Origin: Falsiroseomonas bella
Lineage (GTDB): Bacteria; Pseudomonadota; Alphaproteobacteria; Acetobacterales; Acetobacteraceae
Direction of reading: 5' to 3'
Assembly: GCF_003173615.1 (NCBI RefSeq)
Contig: NZ_QGNA01000001.1
Span: 1,302,001-1,366,000 of the forward strand
Length of the DNA: 64,000 nucleotides
Shown: positions 29,726-38,187 of the stretch, piece after piece
How positions within the stretch are numbered: the first letter of the stretch is position 1
Layout of the letters: every line of letters starts with the position of its first letter
Position numbers and translations under genes: made by a program
Notes under the pieces: generated by a model
Told to the model about the DNA's origin: nothing
Seen by the model: the letters and a program-made list of their open reading frames with translations, nothing else
Database searches by the model: none

Positions 29726-30421
29726 ATGCGTCGCCTGGTTCCCCTGCTGGCTCTCCAGCTTGCCGCCACGCCGGTCCTCGCCGCTGATCCGCTGACCGAC
29801 GCGATCGCGCGGATCTATCCCGATTACCGCACGGCCCTGTTCCGCACCAACAGCGGCCCGCCAGATGCGGCGCTGGCCGCGATCCGCGCCACGCGGACGG
29901 CGTGGCAGGGCCTGTCCGCGCGCTTCAGCCAGCCGCTGCCGCCCCCCTATGCGACGGAAGAGGGGTGGCCGGCGTTGTCCACCCGCGTCGCCATGCTGCT
30001 CGGCGAGGCGGAATCCGAAACCATGGCAGGCCGCCTGCCGGCCGCGCATGAGGCGCTGGAGGAAATCCGCGACCTGCTCGGCACCCTGCGCGCCCGCAAC
30101 GGCGTCTTCACCTTCAGCGACGCGATGAACGCCTATCACGAGGAGATGGAGCGCGCCTTGCCGCTGGCGCTCGAGCCCGACGAACGGATCGCGGAGCTGC
30201 GCGAGCTGGCGGGGGTGCTCCACTATCTGGCCGGCCGCCTGCCCGCGGCCGCCCCCGCCGCGCTGCAGGGCGACGCCGAGTTCACCGCGCTGGAGGCGGC
30301 GAACCGCGCCGCCGCGGAGGCATTCCGGACGGCGGTGCGCAGCGGCGACCTGGCGGCGATCCGCCGGGCGGCCCAGAGCCTGCGCCCGGCCTATTCCCGC
30401 CTGTTCCTCCGCTTCGGCTGA
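29726..30421 (+). CDS. periplasmic alpha-helical protein of unknown function
   Basis: 231 residues. Signal peptide MRRLVPLLALQLAATPVLAA. The mature part is predicted all-helical, with pairs of long amphipathic helices (LPAAHEALEEIRDLLGTLRARNG, ALEPDERIAELRELAGVLHYL). No CxxCH haem motif and no recognised catalytic motif is present. Helix lengths recall helical-bundle sensors or cytochrome b562-like folds, but I do not recognise the family. Start ATG 29726 with GGAGCG 8 nt upstream. Converges with the enolase-superfamily gene 8 bp away. Confidence 0.75.
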   Translation: MRRLVPLLALQLAATPVLAADPLTDAIARIYPDYRTALFRTNSGPPDAALAAIRATRTAWQGLSARFSQPLPPPYATEEGWPALSTRVAMLLGEAESETMAGRLPAAHEALEEIRDLLGTLRARNGVFTFSDAMNAYHEEMERALPLALEPDERIAELRELAGVLHYLAGRLPAAAPAALQGDAEFTALEAANRAAAEAFRTAVRSGDLAAIRRAAQSLRPAYSRLFLRFG

Positions 30422-30429
30422 GCCCGGCC

Positions 30430-31578
30430 TCATCCGAGGCGCGGGTCGAGCCAGGGCCGGTCCATCCGCTTCCAGGGCGCATGCGGCCCGGGCCCGAGGC
30501 GGATGCCCAGGCCGGGCGCCTGGGGCAGCGGTGCCGCGCCCTGCACGAAGCGCAGGCTCTCGCCCTCCACCATGTCGAAGAAAGCCTCGGTCTCGCCGAA
30601 CTGGACTTCCAGCAGCAGGAAGTTCGGGATCACCGAACAGAGATGCACCGAATGCGCGTGGCAGACCGGGCCGGTCGGGTTGTGCGGCCCGATCTCGACG
30701 CCCGCGGTCTGGGCCAGGGCGGCGATACGGCGGATCTCCTCGATGCCGCCGGCATGCTTCGCGTCCGGCATCAGCACGTCGTAGCAGCCGGCCTCGATCA
30801 CCGGGCGATAGGCGGCGAGGCCGGCCAGGCTTTCGGCGCCGGCGAGCCGCATGCCGCGGTCATTCGCCATGCCGCGCAGGCGGCGGATCTCGGCGCGGTT
30901 GGCCTCCGCCACCGGGCATTCCAGCCAGAACAGGCGGAACTCCGCGACGTCGCGCACCAACCCGGCCGCGCCGCCGGGCGAGAAGCGCCAATGCGCGTCC
31001 ACCATCACCTCGACGCCCGGCCCGACCGCCGCGCGCACCGCGGCGATGCGGGCCAGACCTTCGGCATAGGCGGCGCGGTTCGTCTCCGAGAATCCGTCCT
31101 CCCAGACAAGGGGTTCGAAGGGCGCGAGCTTGACCGCGCCGAAGCCCTGCTCCACTGCGCGGCGCGCGGCGGCCGCGAAGCCATCGGGGCTGCGCGGATT
31201 GGCGCCGCGGTTGATGTTGGCATAGAGCCGCACCGGATCGCGCAGCGCCCCGCCCAGGAACAGGTGCAGCGGCTGTCCCGCGCGCTGCGCGGCGAGGTCG
31301 CACAAGGCCTGCTCGAAGGCGGAGAGCACCGTCGCCGCGACCAGGCCGCCCGGCGCATGCGGGATCAGCCGCGCGAGGCGGTTGCGCTGCCGCGCATCCT
31401 CCCCGGCGACATTCGCCGCCAGCCGCGCCGCCTCCGCCTCCAGCAGCGGCTCGTTGTTGGCGAGGGTGCATTCGCCGAGGCCGGTCAGCCCGTCCTCGGT
31501 CGTCACCTCCAGGAAGGCCCAGTTGGTCTTCGGCGTGACGTTGATGCCCCTGAAGGCGAGGCGCGCGATCCGCGACAC
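30430..31578 (-). CDS. enolase-superfamily enzyme (mandelate racemase / muconate-lactonizing type)
   Basis: 382 residues. N-terminal capping domain (INVTPKTNWAFLEVTTEDGLTGLGECTLANNEPLLE) and a barrel with the metal ligands Asp in VMVDAHWRF, Glu in FWLECPVAE and Glu in LAGAESLAGL; the barrel lysine is in AVKLAPFEP and the catalytic His in EIGPHNPTGPVCHAHSVH. The HNP-GP block is common in sugar-acid dehydratases of this superfamily (galactonate/galactarate type), but the substrate is not assigned. GTG 31578 is chosen; it is 7 bp after the stop of the Bug gene. End of a four-gene minus-strand operon. Confidence 0.87.
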   Translation of the reverse strand: MSRIARLAFRGINVTPKTNWAFLEVTTEDGLTGLGECTLANNEPLLEAEAARLAANVAGEDARQRNRLARLIPHAPGGLVAATVLSAFEQALCDLAAQRAGQPLHLFLGGALRDPVRLYANINRGANPRSPDGFAAAARRAVEQGFGAVKLAPFEPLVWEDGFSETNRAAYAEGLARIAAVRAAVGPGVEVMVDAHWRFSPGGAAGLVRDVAEFRLFWLECPVAEANRAEIRRLRGMANDRGMRLAGAESLAGLAAYRPVIEAGCYDVLMPDAKHAGGIEEIRRIAALAQTAGVEIGPHNPTGPVCHAHSVHLCSVIPNFLLLEVQFGETEAFFDMVEGESLRFVQGAAPLPQAPGLGIRLGPGPHAPWKRMDRPWLDPRLG

Positions 31579-31585
31579 GGTGCTG

Positions 31586-32557
31586 CTACTCGACCTTGAT
31601 GTTGGCGCGCTGCGCCAACTCGCGCCATTTCGCGATGTCGCTCCGCACGCGCGCGGCGAGCACATCCGGCGTGCTGGTGACCACCTGCCCGCCGATCAGC
31701 TTCACGCGGTCCACCACCTCCGGCAGGCGGCCGATGCGCTGCAGTTCCGGCACCAGCCGGTCCACGATGGGCTGCGGCAGTCCCTTCGGGCCGAACAGCG
31801 CATTCCAGGCGATGGTCTCGAAGCCCGGCAGGCCGCTCTCGTTCAGCGTCGGCACATCGGGGAGGTCCGGCCAGCGCTCCATGCTGGTCACCGCCAGCAG
31901 CTTCACCTCGCCGCGCGCGACGAAGGGGTAGATGTTCACCAGGTTGGCGATCAGGAAGGGCGCGTCGCCGGTGATCACCGCCTGGCCGAACTGCGCGGCG
32001 CCGCGATAGGGGATGTGCTCCATCTCCACGCCGGCCATCTGCTTGAACAGCTCGGCCGAGAGATGCGCCGAGGAGCCGACGCCGCCGCTGCCATAGTTGT
32101 AGTGGTTGGGCGGCTTCGCCTTGATCGCCGCGATCAGCTCCGCGACCGTGTTCACCGGGAAGATGCGCGGATTGACCACCAGCGCGTTCGGCCCGGTGAC
32201 CAGCAGCGAGATCGGCGTGAAGTCGGTCTCGAGGTTGTAGGGCAGGTCGCGGTAGATCGCGGCGTTGATCCCGTTCGATCCGGCATTGCCGATCAGCAGC
32301 GTGTAGCCGTCGGGCGCGGAGCGGAAGACGTTCTCGACACCCACGCGCCCGCCGGCGCCGGGGCGGTTCTCCACCACGAAGGACTGGCCGAAGGCGCGGT
32401 CGAGATGCGGTGCGAAGAGGCGGATGGTGGTGTCATTGCCGCCGCCGGGCGCGCCGGGCTCCACGATGCGAACGGGGCGAGTCGGCCAGGCCTGCGCCGC
32501 GGCCATGCGCGGCAGGGCGAGCGCGGCCGATGCGGCCAGCAGCGTGCGACGTTTCAT
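31586..32557 (-). CDS. Bug-family tripartite tricarboxylate transporter receptor
   Basis: 323 residues. Signal peptide MKRRTLLAASAALALPRMAAA. Family blocks: WPTRPVRIVEPGAPGGGNDT, VVENRPGAGGRVGVENV, APDGYTLLIGNA, HIPYRGAAQFGQAVITGD and C-terminal RVRSDIAKWRELAQRANIK. RBS GGGAGGAAG 4-10 nt upstream of ATG 32557. Located between an amidohydrolase and an enolase-superfamily gene, 7 bp from the latter, so its ligand is probably the substrate of that pathway (inference). Confidence 0.92.
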   Translation of the reverse strand: MKRRTLLAASAALALPRMAAAQAWPTRPVRIVEPGAPGGGNDTTIRLFAPHLDRAFGQSFVVENRPGAGGRVGVENVFRSAPDGYTLLIGNAGSNGINAAIYRDLPYNLETDFTPISLLVTGPNALVVNPRIFPVNTVAELIAAIKAKPPNHYNYGSGGVGSSAHLSAELFKQMAGVEMEHIPYRGAAQFGQAVITGDAPFLIANLVNIYPFVARGEVKLLAVTSMERWPDLPDVPTLNESGLPGFETIAWNALFGPKGLPQPIVDRLVPELQRIGRLPEVVDRVKLIGGQVVTSTPDVLAARVRSDIAKWRELAQRANIKVE

Positions 32558-32580
32558 TGGACTTCCTCCCTTGTCGCCAT

Positions 32581-33996
32581 TCAGCGACGCACTCTGCCCC
32601 AGCCCGGATCTTCCTGCACCATGTGGCGCAGGCCGGAGCGGTCGAGCATCTGCTCGCTCTCCCGCCGCGCCGCCTCGACGATGGCGGCGGGATCGAGATG
32701 CGGCGCGACGCCGTCCTGCAGCAGCACGCGCCCGCCCACCACCACGTCGCGCACGTCATGGCCGTTGGCGAAATACACCACGCGCGCCACCGGCATGTTC
32801 GCGGGCACCATGTGCGGGCCGGTAAGGTCCACCGTGATCACGTCGGCCAGCTTGCCCGGCTCCAGGCTGCCGAGCGTGTCGGCGATCCCCATGCCCTTGG
32901 CCGCGTCGACCGTCACCATCTCCAGCGCCTTGCCGGGCGGGATCATGGTCTCGTCGCGGAAGGCGCGCTGGTGGTAGCGGATGCACTGGAACATGTGGCG
33001 GAACATGTCGCCGGAGCGGTCGGGCGCGGTGGCGTCCGATCCGATCATCACCGTGACGCCGGCCTCCATCATGCGCGGCGCCGGGCAATAGCCGCGCACG
33101 GCCGCGATGGCGGAGGGGTTGTGCACCACGCTCGCGCCCTTGCGGACCAGCGTGTCGATGTCGGCGTCCGTCAGGTCGGTGCAGTGGCTGTGCCAGGAAT
33201 CGGGGCCGATCAGCCCGAACATCCGGTCCGCCATCTCGATGCTGCCCTGGCGGTGGCCGTCCTGGTGGAACCAGGCGCCGCGCCTGGTGCCGGCCTCGCG
33301 CACCAGACGGCCCTGGCGCTCGATCTCCTTCACCTTCGCCGGGTCGTGCTTCGCCTCCCGATACACCGGCATCAGCGTGGCGACGCGGACATTGCCCTTG
33401 CCGTGCCAGGTCTCGACGCCCGCCGTGATGGTCTCGAGCTGCTGCTCGAAGGAGACGGGGCGTTCCACGCCGTCGGGCCCGACATAGGGCCGCGGGAAGG
33501 GCGGGCGCGTCGGGCCGAGCACCAGGACGGAGCGGATGCCGATCTCCTCCGTCGCGGTCGCATGCGCATCGGTGAAGGCCGGATGGTCCACGCGCCCGAT
33601 GCTGTCCCCGCCGCCGAGCAGCGAGACGCCGGTGGTCACGCCGAAGCGCAGCCGCTCATAGGCCGCGAGCTGCGCCTCCGCCCGCCAGAAGCTGGGCGGA
33701 GAGGCGAGGGTGTAGATGATGCGGCAGGCTTCCGACCACGCTTCGCTGTCGTTGTTGCCCATGGTCTTGACCAGGCCGTGGCCGGCATGGGCGTGGCCGT
33801 CGATGAGGCCGGGCAGGATCGCCTTGCCGCGCGCCTCGATCACCTGCTGCGCGCCGGGATGCGCGGCTTCGACCTCGGCGGTCGGGCCGACGGCGAGGAT
33901 TTTTCCGTCCCTGACGGCAATCGCGCCGTCCGCGATGACGCGGCGCTGCGCGTCCATGGTGATGACGGTGCCGTGGCGGAGGAGGAGGTCGGTCAT
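32581..33996 (-). CDS. amidohydrolase-superfamily protein (cytosine deaminase / atrazine chlorohydrolase-like)
   Basis: 471 residues. The metal site of the superfamily is present: H-x-H in LPGLIDGHAHAGHG, a His in GAWFHQDGHRQG, a His in SWHSHCTDLTD and Asp in MIGSDATAPDRSGDMFRH. Composite-domain strands at both ends (LLLRHGTVITMDAQRRVIADG; GKLADVITVDLTGPH) fit metal-dependent hydrolases or deaminases of the TrzA/AtzA group. Substrate unknown. It is 24 bp upstream of the Bug gene in the same operon and 71 bp after the binding-protein gene. Confidence 0.88.
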   Translation of the reverse strand: MTDLLLRHGTVITMDAQRRVIADGAIAVRDGKILAVGPTAEVEAAHPGAQQVIEARGKAILPGLIDGHAHAGHGLVKTMGNNDSEAWSEACRIIYTLASPPSFWRAEAQLAAYERLRFGVTTGVSLLGGGDSIGRVDHPAFTDAHATATEEIGIRSVLVLGPTRPPFPRPYVGPDGVERPVSFEQQLETITAGVETWHGKGNVRVATLMPVYREAKHDPAKVKEIERQGRLVREAGTRRGAWFHQDGHRQGSIEMADRMFGLIGPDSWHSHCTDLTDADIDTLVRKGASVVHNPSAIAAVRGYCPAPRMMEAGVTVMIGSDATAPDRSGDMFRHMFQCIRYHQRAFRDETMIPPGKALEMVTVDAAKGMGIADTLGSLEPGKLADVITVDLTGPHMVPANMPVARVVYFANGHDVRDVVVGGRVLLQDGVAPHLDPAAIVEAARRESEQMLDRSGLRHMVQEDPGWGRVRR

Positions 33997-34016
33997 GCGG
34001 GGCGTGCTCTGCTTCT

Positions 34017-34041
34017 CCCTCTCCCGCAGGGCGGGAGAGGG
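34017..34041. repeat. CCCTC hairpin repeat, copy 2
   Basis: Perfect 11-bp stem (CCCTCTCCCGC / GCGGGAGAGGG), 3-nt loop AGG, then TCCGGGTGAGGG. Shares stem layout and trailing motif with 12279-12303. It lies between two co-directional genes (binding protein stop at 34068, amidohydrolase start at 33996). Confidence 0.65.
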
Positions 34042-34067
34042 TCCGGGTGAGGGGAGGATGAGGGCCG

Positions 34068-35648
34068 TCAGTCCACCTTCACCAGCCACAGCCGCAGCCG
34101 GTTGTCCGGCGCCTGGCGCAGGTCGATGCCGCGCCGCGACGCCCAGGCGATGGGCTGCTGGAACAGCGGCACATGCGCGATCTCGGCGCGCTCGATCGCC
34201 AGCGCCTCGCGGATGAAGCGCTGGCGGCTCTGCTCGTCCGGTGCCTCTGCGGCCTGCGCGACCAGCGTGTCGAAGGCGGCATTGCTCCAGCGGCCGTAGT
34301 TCAGCCCGCCCGTGGTCGGCGAGTTCGTGCGCAGCACCTCGTTCAGCGTGGAGTAGCTGTCCGCCAGCGGCAGGCCGGCATGGCCGAGCATGAAGATCGA
34401 GAAGTCGCGGTTCGCGGTGCGCCGCGACCACACCGCCGTCGGCTCGCTCTGCAGCTGCAGCCGGATGCCGACGCGCGCCAGCATGCCCGCGATGGCCTGG
34501 CAGGTGCGCTCGTCGTTCACGTAGCGGTCGTTGGGGCAGACGATGCCGACCGAGAAGCCGTTCGGGTATCCGGCCTCCGCCAGCAGGCGGCGCGACATCT
34601 CGGGGTCGAAGGGCAGGCGCGTATTGAGGTCCTGCGGCGCGCCGGCGAGGAAGGGGCTCACCATCATGCCTGCCGGCCAGGCCTTGCCGCGCATCACGCC
34701 GCGCACCAGCGCATCCACGTCGATGGCGCGGTAGATCGCCTCCCGCACGCGGCGGTCCTTCAGCGGGTTGCGGCCCTGCACGTCGCTGTAGAGAAGCTGG
34801 TCGCGCTCATGGTCGAAGCCGAGATAGATGGTGCGCAGCTCCGGCCCCTCGATCACCTGCACGCGCTGGTCCTGCAGCAGGCGCGGGATGTCCTGCAGGG
34901 GAATCTCCACCGCCGCGTCGATGCCGCCAGAAAGCAGCGTCGCGGTGCGCGTGGCGGCCGAGCGGATCGGCTGGAAGGTGACGCGCGTGAGGTTGTGCTG
35001 CGGCCTGTCCCACCAGCGCGCATGGGGCTCCAGCACGGTGCGCTCGTCCGGGCGGCGATCGGTGATGCGGAAGGGGCCGGTGCCGTTCGCCGTGCGCGTC
35101 GCGCCGCTTTCCTGCTGCTGCGCCAGGTTGGCCGGGTTCTCCGCGTTGTTCGCGCGGCTCCAGCCCTCGTCCATCACGTAGAACTGCGTGATCGAGGCCA
35201 GCAGGATCGGGAAGGGACGATGCGTCTCGATCTCGATCGTGTGGCTGTCGACCTTGCGCACCTCCTTGATCTGGCCGAGCAGGCCGCGCGCCAGCGAGCC
35301 CGGCGCGTTCACGCGGCGCCAGGTGAACAGCACGTCGTCCGCGTCGAAGCTCTCGCCGTTGTGGAACACCACGTTGCGCCGCAGGGCGAAGCGCCAGACG
35401 GTCGGGCTGGTGCGCTCCCAGCTCTCGGCCAGCGCCGGCTCGATCTCGATCTTGTCGTTGTGGCGCACCAGCGCCTCGTAGACATTGCCGAGGAAGCTGT
35501 TGGTGAAGGTGTTGTTGGAGGAGTGCGGGTCGAGCGTCAGCACATCCGCGTTGAAGGCCCAGGTGAAGTCCTTGGCCGCGGCGGGTTGCGCCAGCGCGAG
35601 CCCGGCGAGGCAGGCGGCGAGCGCCCAGGGACGCATTGTGTCTCGCAT
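34068..35648 (-). CDS. ABC transporter substrate-binding protein, family 5 (peptide/nickel type)
   Basis: 526 residues with a signal peptide (MRDTMRPWALAACLAGLALA QPAAA, split for length). SBP_bac_5 features: FTWAFNADVLTLDPHSSNN, NVYEALVRHND, LAESWERTSPTVWRFALRRNVVFHNG, GTGPFRI, PLKDRRVREAIYRAID, CPNDRYVNDERTCQAI. These lipo-/periplasmic receptors feed Dpp/Opp-type ABC importers with peptides or other oligomeric solutes; no permease or ATPase gene is nearby. ATG 35648 has AGGGAA 9 nt upstream; ATG 35636 is a second choice. First gene of the operon running to 30430. Confidence 0.92.
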   Translation of the reverse strand: MRDTMRPWALAACLAGLALAQPAAAKDFTWAFNADVLTLDPHSSNNTFTNSFLGNVYEALVRHNDKIEIEPALAESWERTSPTVWRFALRRNVVFHNGESFDADDVLFTWRRVNAPGSLARGLLGQIKEVRKVDSHTIEIETHRPFPILLASITQFYVMDEGWSRANNAENPANLAQQQESGATRTANGTGPFRITDRRPDERTVLEPHARWWDRPQHNLTRVTFQPIRSAATRTATLLSGGIDAAVEIPLQDIPRLLQDQRVQVIEGPELRTIYLGFDHERDQLLYSDVQGRNPLKDRRVREAIYRAIDVDALVRGVMRGKAWPAGMMVSPFLAGAPQDLNTRLPFDPEMSRRLLAEAGYPNGFSVGIVCPNDRYVNDERTCQAIAGMLARVGIRLQLQSEPTAVWSRRTANRDFSIFMLGHAGLPLADSYSTLNEVLRTNSPTTGGLNYGRWSNAAFDTLVAQAAEAPDEQSRQRFIREALAIERAEIAHVPLFQQPIAWASRRGIDLRQAPDNRLRLWLVKVD

Positions 35649-35778
35649 CGGTGTGATTCCCTGTCCGGTCAGGGAAGCCTCCGCCGCGCGCCCTTCGGCG
35701 TCAACCGGCGGCCTTGCCTGTGCCATGCTGCCGCCACGGGCGCCCCGCCCCATCGCGCCACCGGAACGGAGGAATCGC

Positions 35779-36462
35779 ATGCGCCGGATACTCGCCCTGC
35801 TCGGGCTGCTCGCCCTGCCCACCGCCCTCGCCGCGCAGCCCACGCCGGTGGCGGAGACGGAGCTGCATATCGGCGAGAGCGCCGAGGTCACCCGCGCCCC
35901 GGACGAGGTGGTGGCGACGCTGCGCGCCGAGGCCCGCGCCAGCACCGCCGCGGCCGCGCAGGAGGCGGTGAACCGCGCCGTCGGGGCTGCGGTGGAGCGC
36001 GCCCGCGCCGTGCCGGGGCTGCGCGTCTCGACCGGCGGCTATTGGACCGGCCGAGTGGATGAGGGCCGCGCCTGGCAGGCGGCGCAGCAGGTGACGCTGC
36101 GCGGCGGCGACGGCGCCGCCCTGCTCGACCTCGCCGGCACGCTGCAGGGCCAGGGCCTCGCGATGAGCGCCCTGCACTGGCAGCTCACGCGCGAGACCGA
36201 GCGCGCGGCGCGCGAGGAAGCCTCCCGCCTGGCGCTGGACGGGGTGCGCCGCCGCGCCGCGGCGGTGGCCGAGCAATTGGGCCTCGTGCTGGTCGGGCTG
36301 AAGGAAGTGCGGATCGACGTGCCGGACCGGATGCCGCGCCCGATGCCGATGGCCATGGCCGCCCGCGCCGCCAGCCCGGCCGCGCCGCCGCCTGTCGCGG
36401 TGGCCGAGGATGTCGTGGTGCAGGCCAACGTGCAGGCGGTGGCGGTGCTGCGGCCGCGGTAG
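35779..36462 (+). CDS. SIMPL (DUF541) domain periplasmic protein
   Basis: 227 residues. Signal peptide MRRILALLGLLALPTALAAQ. The SIMPL/DUF541 domain (about 28-215) shows ELHIGESAEVTRAPDEVVATLRAEARA at the start, GYWTGRVDEGRAWQAAQQVTL in the middle and DGVRRRAAAVAEQLGLVLVGLKEV before the end. Family members (e.g. YggE-like, BP26) are periplasmic/outer-membrane-associated, with poorly defined function, sometimes linked to oxidative stress. GGAGGAA precedes ATG 35779. Monocistronic. Confidence 0.87.
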   Translation: MRRILALLGLLALPTALAAQPTPVAETELHIGESAEVTRAPDEVVATLRAEARASTAAAAQEAVNRAVGAAVERARAVPGLRVSTGGYWTGRVDEGRAWQAAQQVTLRGGDGAALLDLAGTLQGQGLAMSALHWQLTRETERAAREEASRLALDGVRRRAAAVAEQLGLVLVGLKEVRIDVPDRMPRPMPMAMAARAASPAAPPPVAVAEDVVVQANVQAVAVLRPR

Positions 36463-36502
36463 GGCGGTGCGGCCGGCGGGCTGCAAGGCACGGCGTCGGT
36501 CG

Positions 36503-36913
36503 CTATCCCGCCCCCTGCTCAGCGGGTGCCGGACGCCCCGCGAGGCAGAGCCCGCACCACAGCGCGAGCCCCGCATGCAGCAGCACCGCGGGCCAGAGCG
36601 CTGGGCCGGCCATGCCCAGCCCCGCGCCGGCATAGCCGAGCAGCGCCGCGGCCAGGATCGTGTAGACCGCAAAGCCGCCGACCAGGCCTCGCTGCATTCC
36701 GGCCGAGGCGTGATTGCGCGTCAGCCGGATGCTCGCCGCGATGCTGAGCAGTGCGGCGCCGAGCACGCGTCCGGCCAGCAGCGTTTCGGCGGGGGCCTGC
36801 CGCACCCCGAGCAGGAGCGCGAGCCCCAGGCCGGGAGCCAGCAGCAGGCCCGCACCGGCCACGACCTCGACCGCGGCTGCGACCTGCAGCAGGCGTGCCG
36901 GATTCGCGCGCAT
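36503..36913 (-). CDS. small four-helix membrane protein, unknown function
   Basis: 136 residues with four hydrophobic segments (LLQVAAAVEVVAGAGLLLAPGL, LLAGRVLGAALLSIAASI, GGFAVYTILAAALLGYAGAG, LWPAVLLHAGLALWCGLCLA). No catalytic motif. GGAGG lies 9 nt upstream of ATG 36913, which supports the start. I do not recognise a characterised family. It has the same general layout as the small membrane protein at 51451-51867. Confidence 0.7.
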   Translation of the reverse strand: MRANPARLLQVAAAVEVVAGAGLLLAPGLGLALLLGVRQAPAETLLAGRVLGAALLSIAASIRLTRNHASAGMQRGLVGGFAVYTILAAALLGYAGAGLGMAGPALWPAVLLHAGLALWCGLCLAGRPAPAEQGAG

Positions 36914-36999
36914 GGCCGATGACCTCCCCCGTGCCATCCGCGCGGCCGCGGGCCATGCCGGGCCGGGCGGAGGGCGTCTCGCGTTGCAGCGCGGGCAGG

Positions 37000-37656
37000 C
37001 TACCGCAGGAACGGGTTCGACCGCCGCTCCTCGCCGAAGGTCGAGCCCGGGCCGTGTCCGCACAGGAAGCGCATCTCGTCGCCGAGCGGCAGCAGCTTGG
37101 TGCGGATCGAGTCCAGCAGCGCCGCGTGGTCGCCATAGGGAAAGTCGGTCCGCCCGATCGAGCCGCGGAACAGCACGTCGCCGAGGATGGCGAAGCCGAG
37201 AGTCGGCGAGACGAAGACCACATGACCCGGCGCATGGCCCGGGCAGTGCAGCACCTGGAAGGACTGGTGGGCGATGCAGACCGCCTCGCCATCCTCCAGC
37301 CACCGGTCGGGCGTGGCGTTCTCCATGCCGTCCAGGCCGTATTGCGCCGCCTGCGCCGCGATGCCCTGCAGCAGGAATTCATCGGCGCGATGCGGACCCT
37401 CGATCGGCACCACGCTGGCCTGCTTCGCCTCCAGCGCCGTCTTCAGCGCCGCGGCGCCGCCGGCATGGTCGAGATGGCCATGGGTCAGCAGGATGCGGTC
37501 CACGCTGAAGCCCGCACGCTCGATCGCCGCGAGGATGCGCGGCACTTCGCCGCCCGGGTCCACCACCACGCCGCGCTGCAGCTCCGCATCCCAGATCAGG
37601 GTGCAGTTCTGCTGGAAAGGAGTGACGGCCAGCTGCGCGGCCTGGAGCTTCGGCAT
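37000..37656 (-). CDS. MBL-fold metallo-hydrolase (glyoxalase II-like)
   Basis: 218 residues. The metal-binding signature is complete: LLTHGHLDHAGG (H-x-H-x-D-H), LHCPGHAPGHVV (His), ILGDVLFRGSIGRTD (Asp) and FLCGHGPGSTFGEER (His). The motif order and RTDFPYGDH are those of the YcbL/GloB-related type II glyoxalase subgroup, which hydrolyse thioesters; the substrate here is unproven. It starts 62 bp after the BLUF gene stop on the same strand; imperfect direct repeats (37675-37694, 37704-37723) occupy the gap. Confidence 0.9.
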   Translation of the reverse strand: MPKLQAAQLAVTPFQQNCTLIWDAELQRGVVVDPGGEVPRILAAIERAGFSVDRILLTHGHLDHAGGAAALKTALEAKQASVVPIEGPHRADEFLLQGIAAQAAQYGLDGMENATPDRWLEDGEAVCIAHQSFQVLHCPGHAPGHVVFVSPTLGFAILGDVLFRGSIGRTDFPYGDHAALLDSIRTKLLPLGDEMRFLCGHGPGSTFGEERRSNPFLR

Positions 37657-37674
37657 GCGCGCGGAAGTGCCGCC

Positions 37675-37723
37675 GCGCGGCGGATGCGTCAATGCCGCGC
37701 AGCGCGCGGCGGGTGCGTCAATG
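37675..37723. repeat. two direct repeats, 20 nt each, period 29
   Basis: GCGCGGCGGATGCGTCAATG (37675-37694) and the same with one change A to G (37704-37723). Read on the minus strand each contains CATTGACGCA, so each carries a -35-like TTGACG upstream of the MBL gene. The second copy overlaps the BLUF stop codon. Confidence 0.6.
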
Positions 37724-38149
37724 TCGGGTGGCTTGGAAGACGTAGCCCTGGCGGTGCGGCTCCCGCGCCAGCCGCACGAAGACCTGCCGTGCTTCCTCAG
37801 CCGTGGCGCCTGCCACGGCGCCGGCGGCCAGCGCCTCCCGGCTCCACATCCAGGAGGGGACGGCGTCGTCGCGCATCGTCCAGTCCGGGAACAGCCGCGC
37901 CGCGGCATCGCCGCTCCAGAGCAGCGAGACCTCCACATGCCGGTCGTCGCGCAGGATGCGGCCGAAGGCGGCGGTGACCTTGGCGCGCGGGCCTTCCAGT
38001 AGCTGCATGAACAGGTCGTGGCGGCAGATCAGCGCGCCGGTGATGTCGTCCTGCGCGTTGCGGTGGCGCGCGATGGCCAGGATGTCCTCCAGCGCGCCCG
38101 CATCGAAGCCGAAGGGGCGGGACGCGTAGACCAGCTGCAGCACGCGCAT
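37718..38149 (-). CDS. BLUF-domain blue-light photoreceptor
   Basis: 143 residues. BLUF fold binding FAD: LQLVYAS with Tyr8, DILAIARHRNAQDDITGALI with Asn31, and LFMQLLEGPRAKV with Gln49, the three residues that form the hydrogen-bond switch around the flavin. RILRDDRHVEVSLLWSG and PDWTMRDD follow as in AppA/YcgF/PixD. It is a short stand-alone BLUF protein with about 45 residues after the core domain and no output domain, so it probably acts on a partner protein. Same strand, upstream of the MBL hydrolase; downstream of mutL by about 38 bp. Confidence 0.93.
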   Translation of the reverse strand: MRVLQLVYASRPFGFDAGALEDILAIARHRNAQDDITGALICRHDLFMQLLEGPRAKVTAAFGRILRDDRHVEVSLLWSGDAAARLFPDWTMRDDAVPSWMWSREALAAGAVAGATAEEARQVFVRLAREPHRQGYVFQATRH

Positions 38150-38187
38150 CGGCGGCCCTCCGCGGCGAAGGCCCTCCCTACACCGTT

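Noticed and set aside
37001-37030. GGTTCGA-like sequences (also at 22857 and 31108) considered as tRNA T-arms
   Set aside because: They lie inside protein-coding genes, and no acceptor/anticodon stem arrangement surrounds them; no tRNA found.
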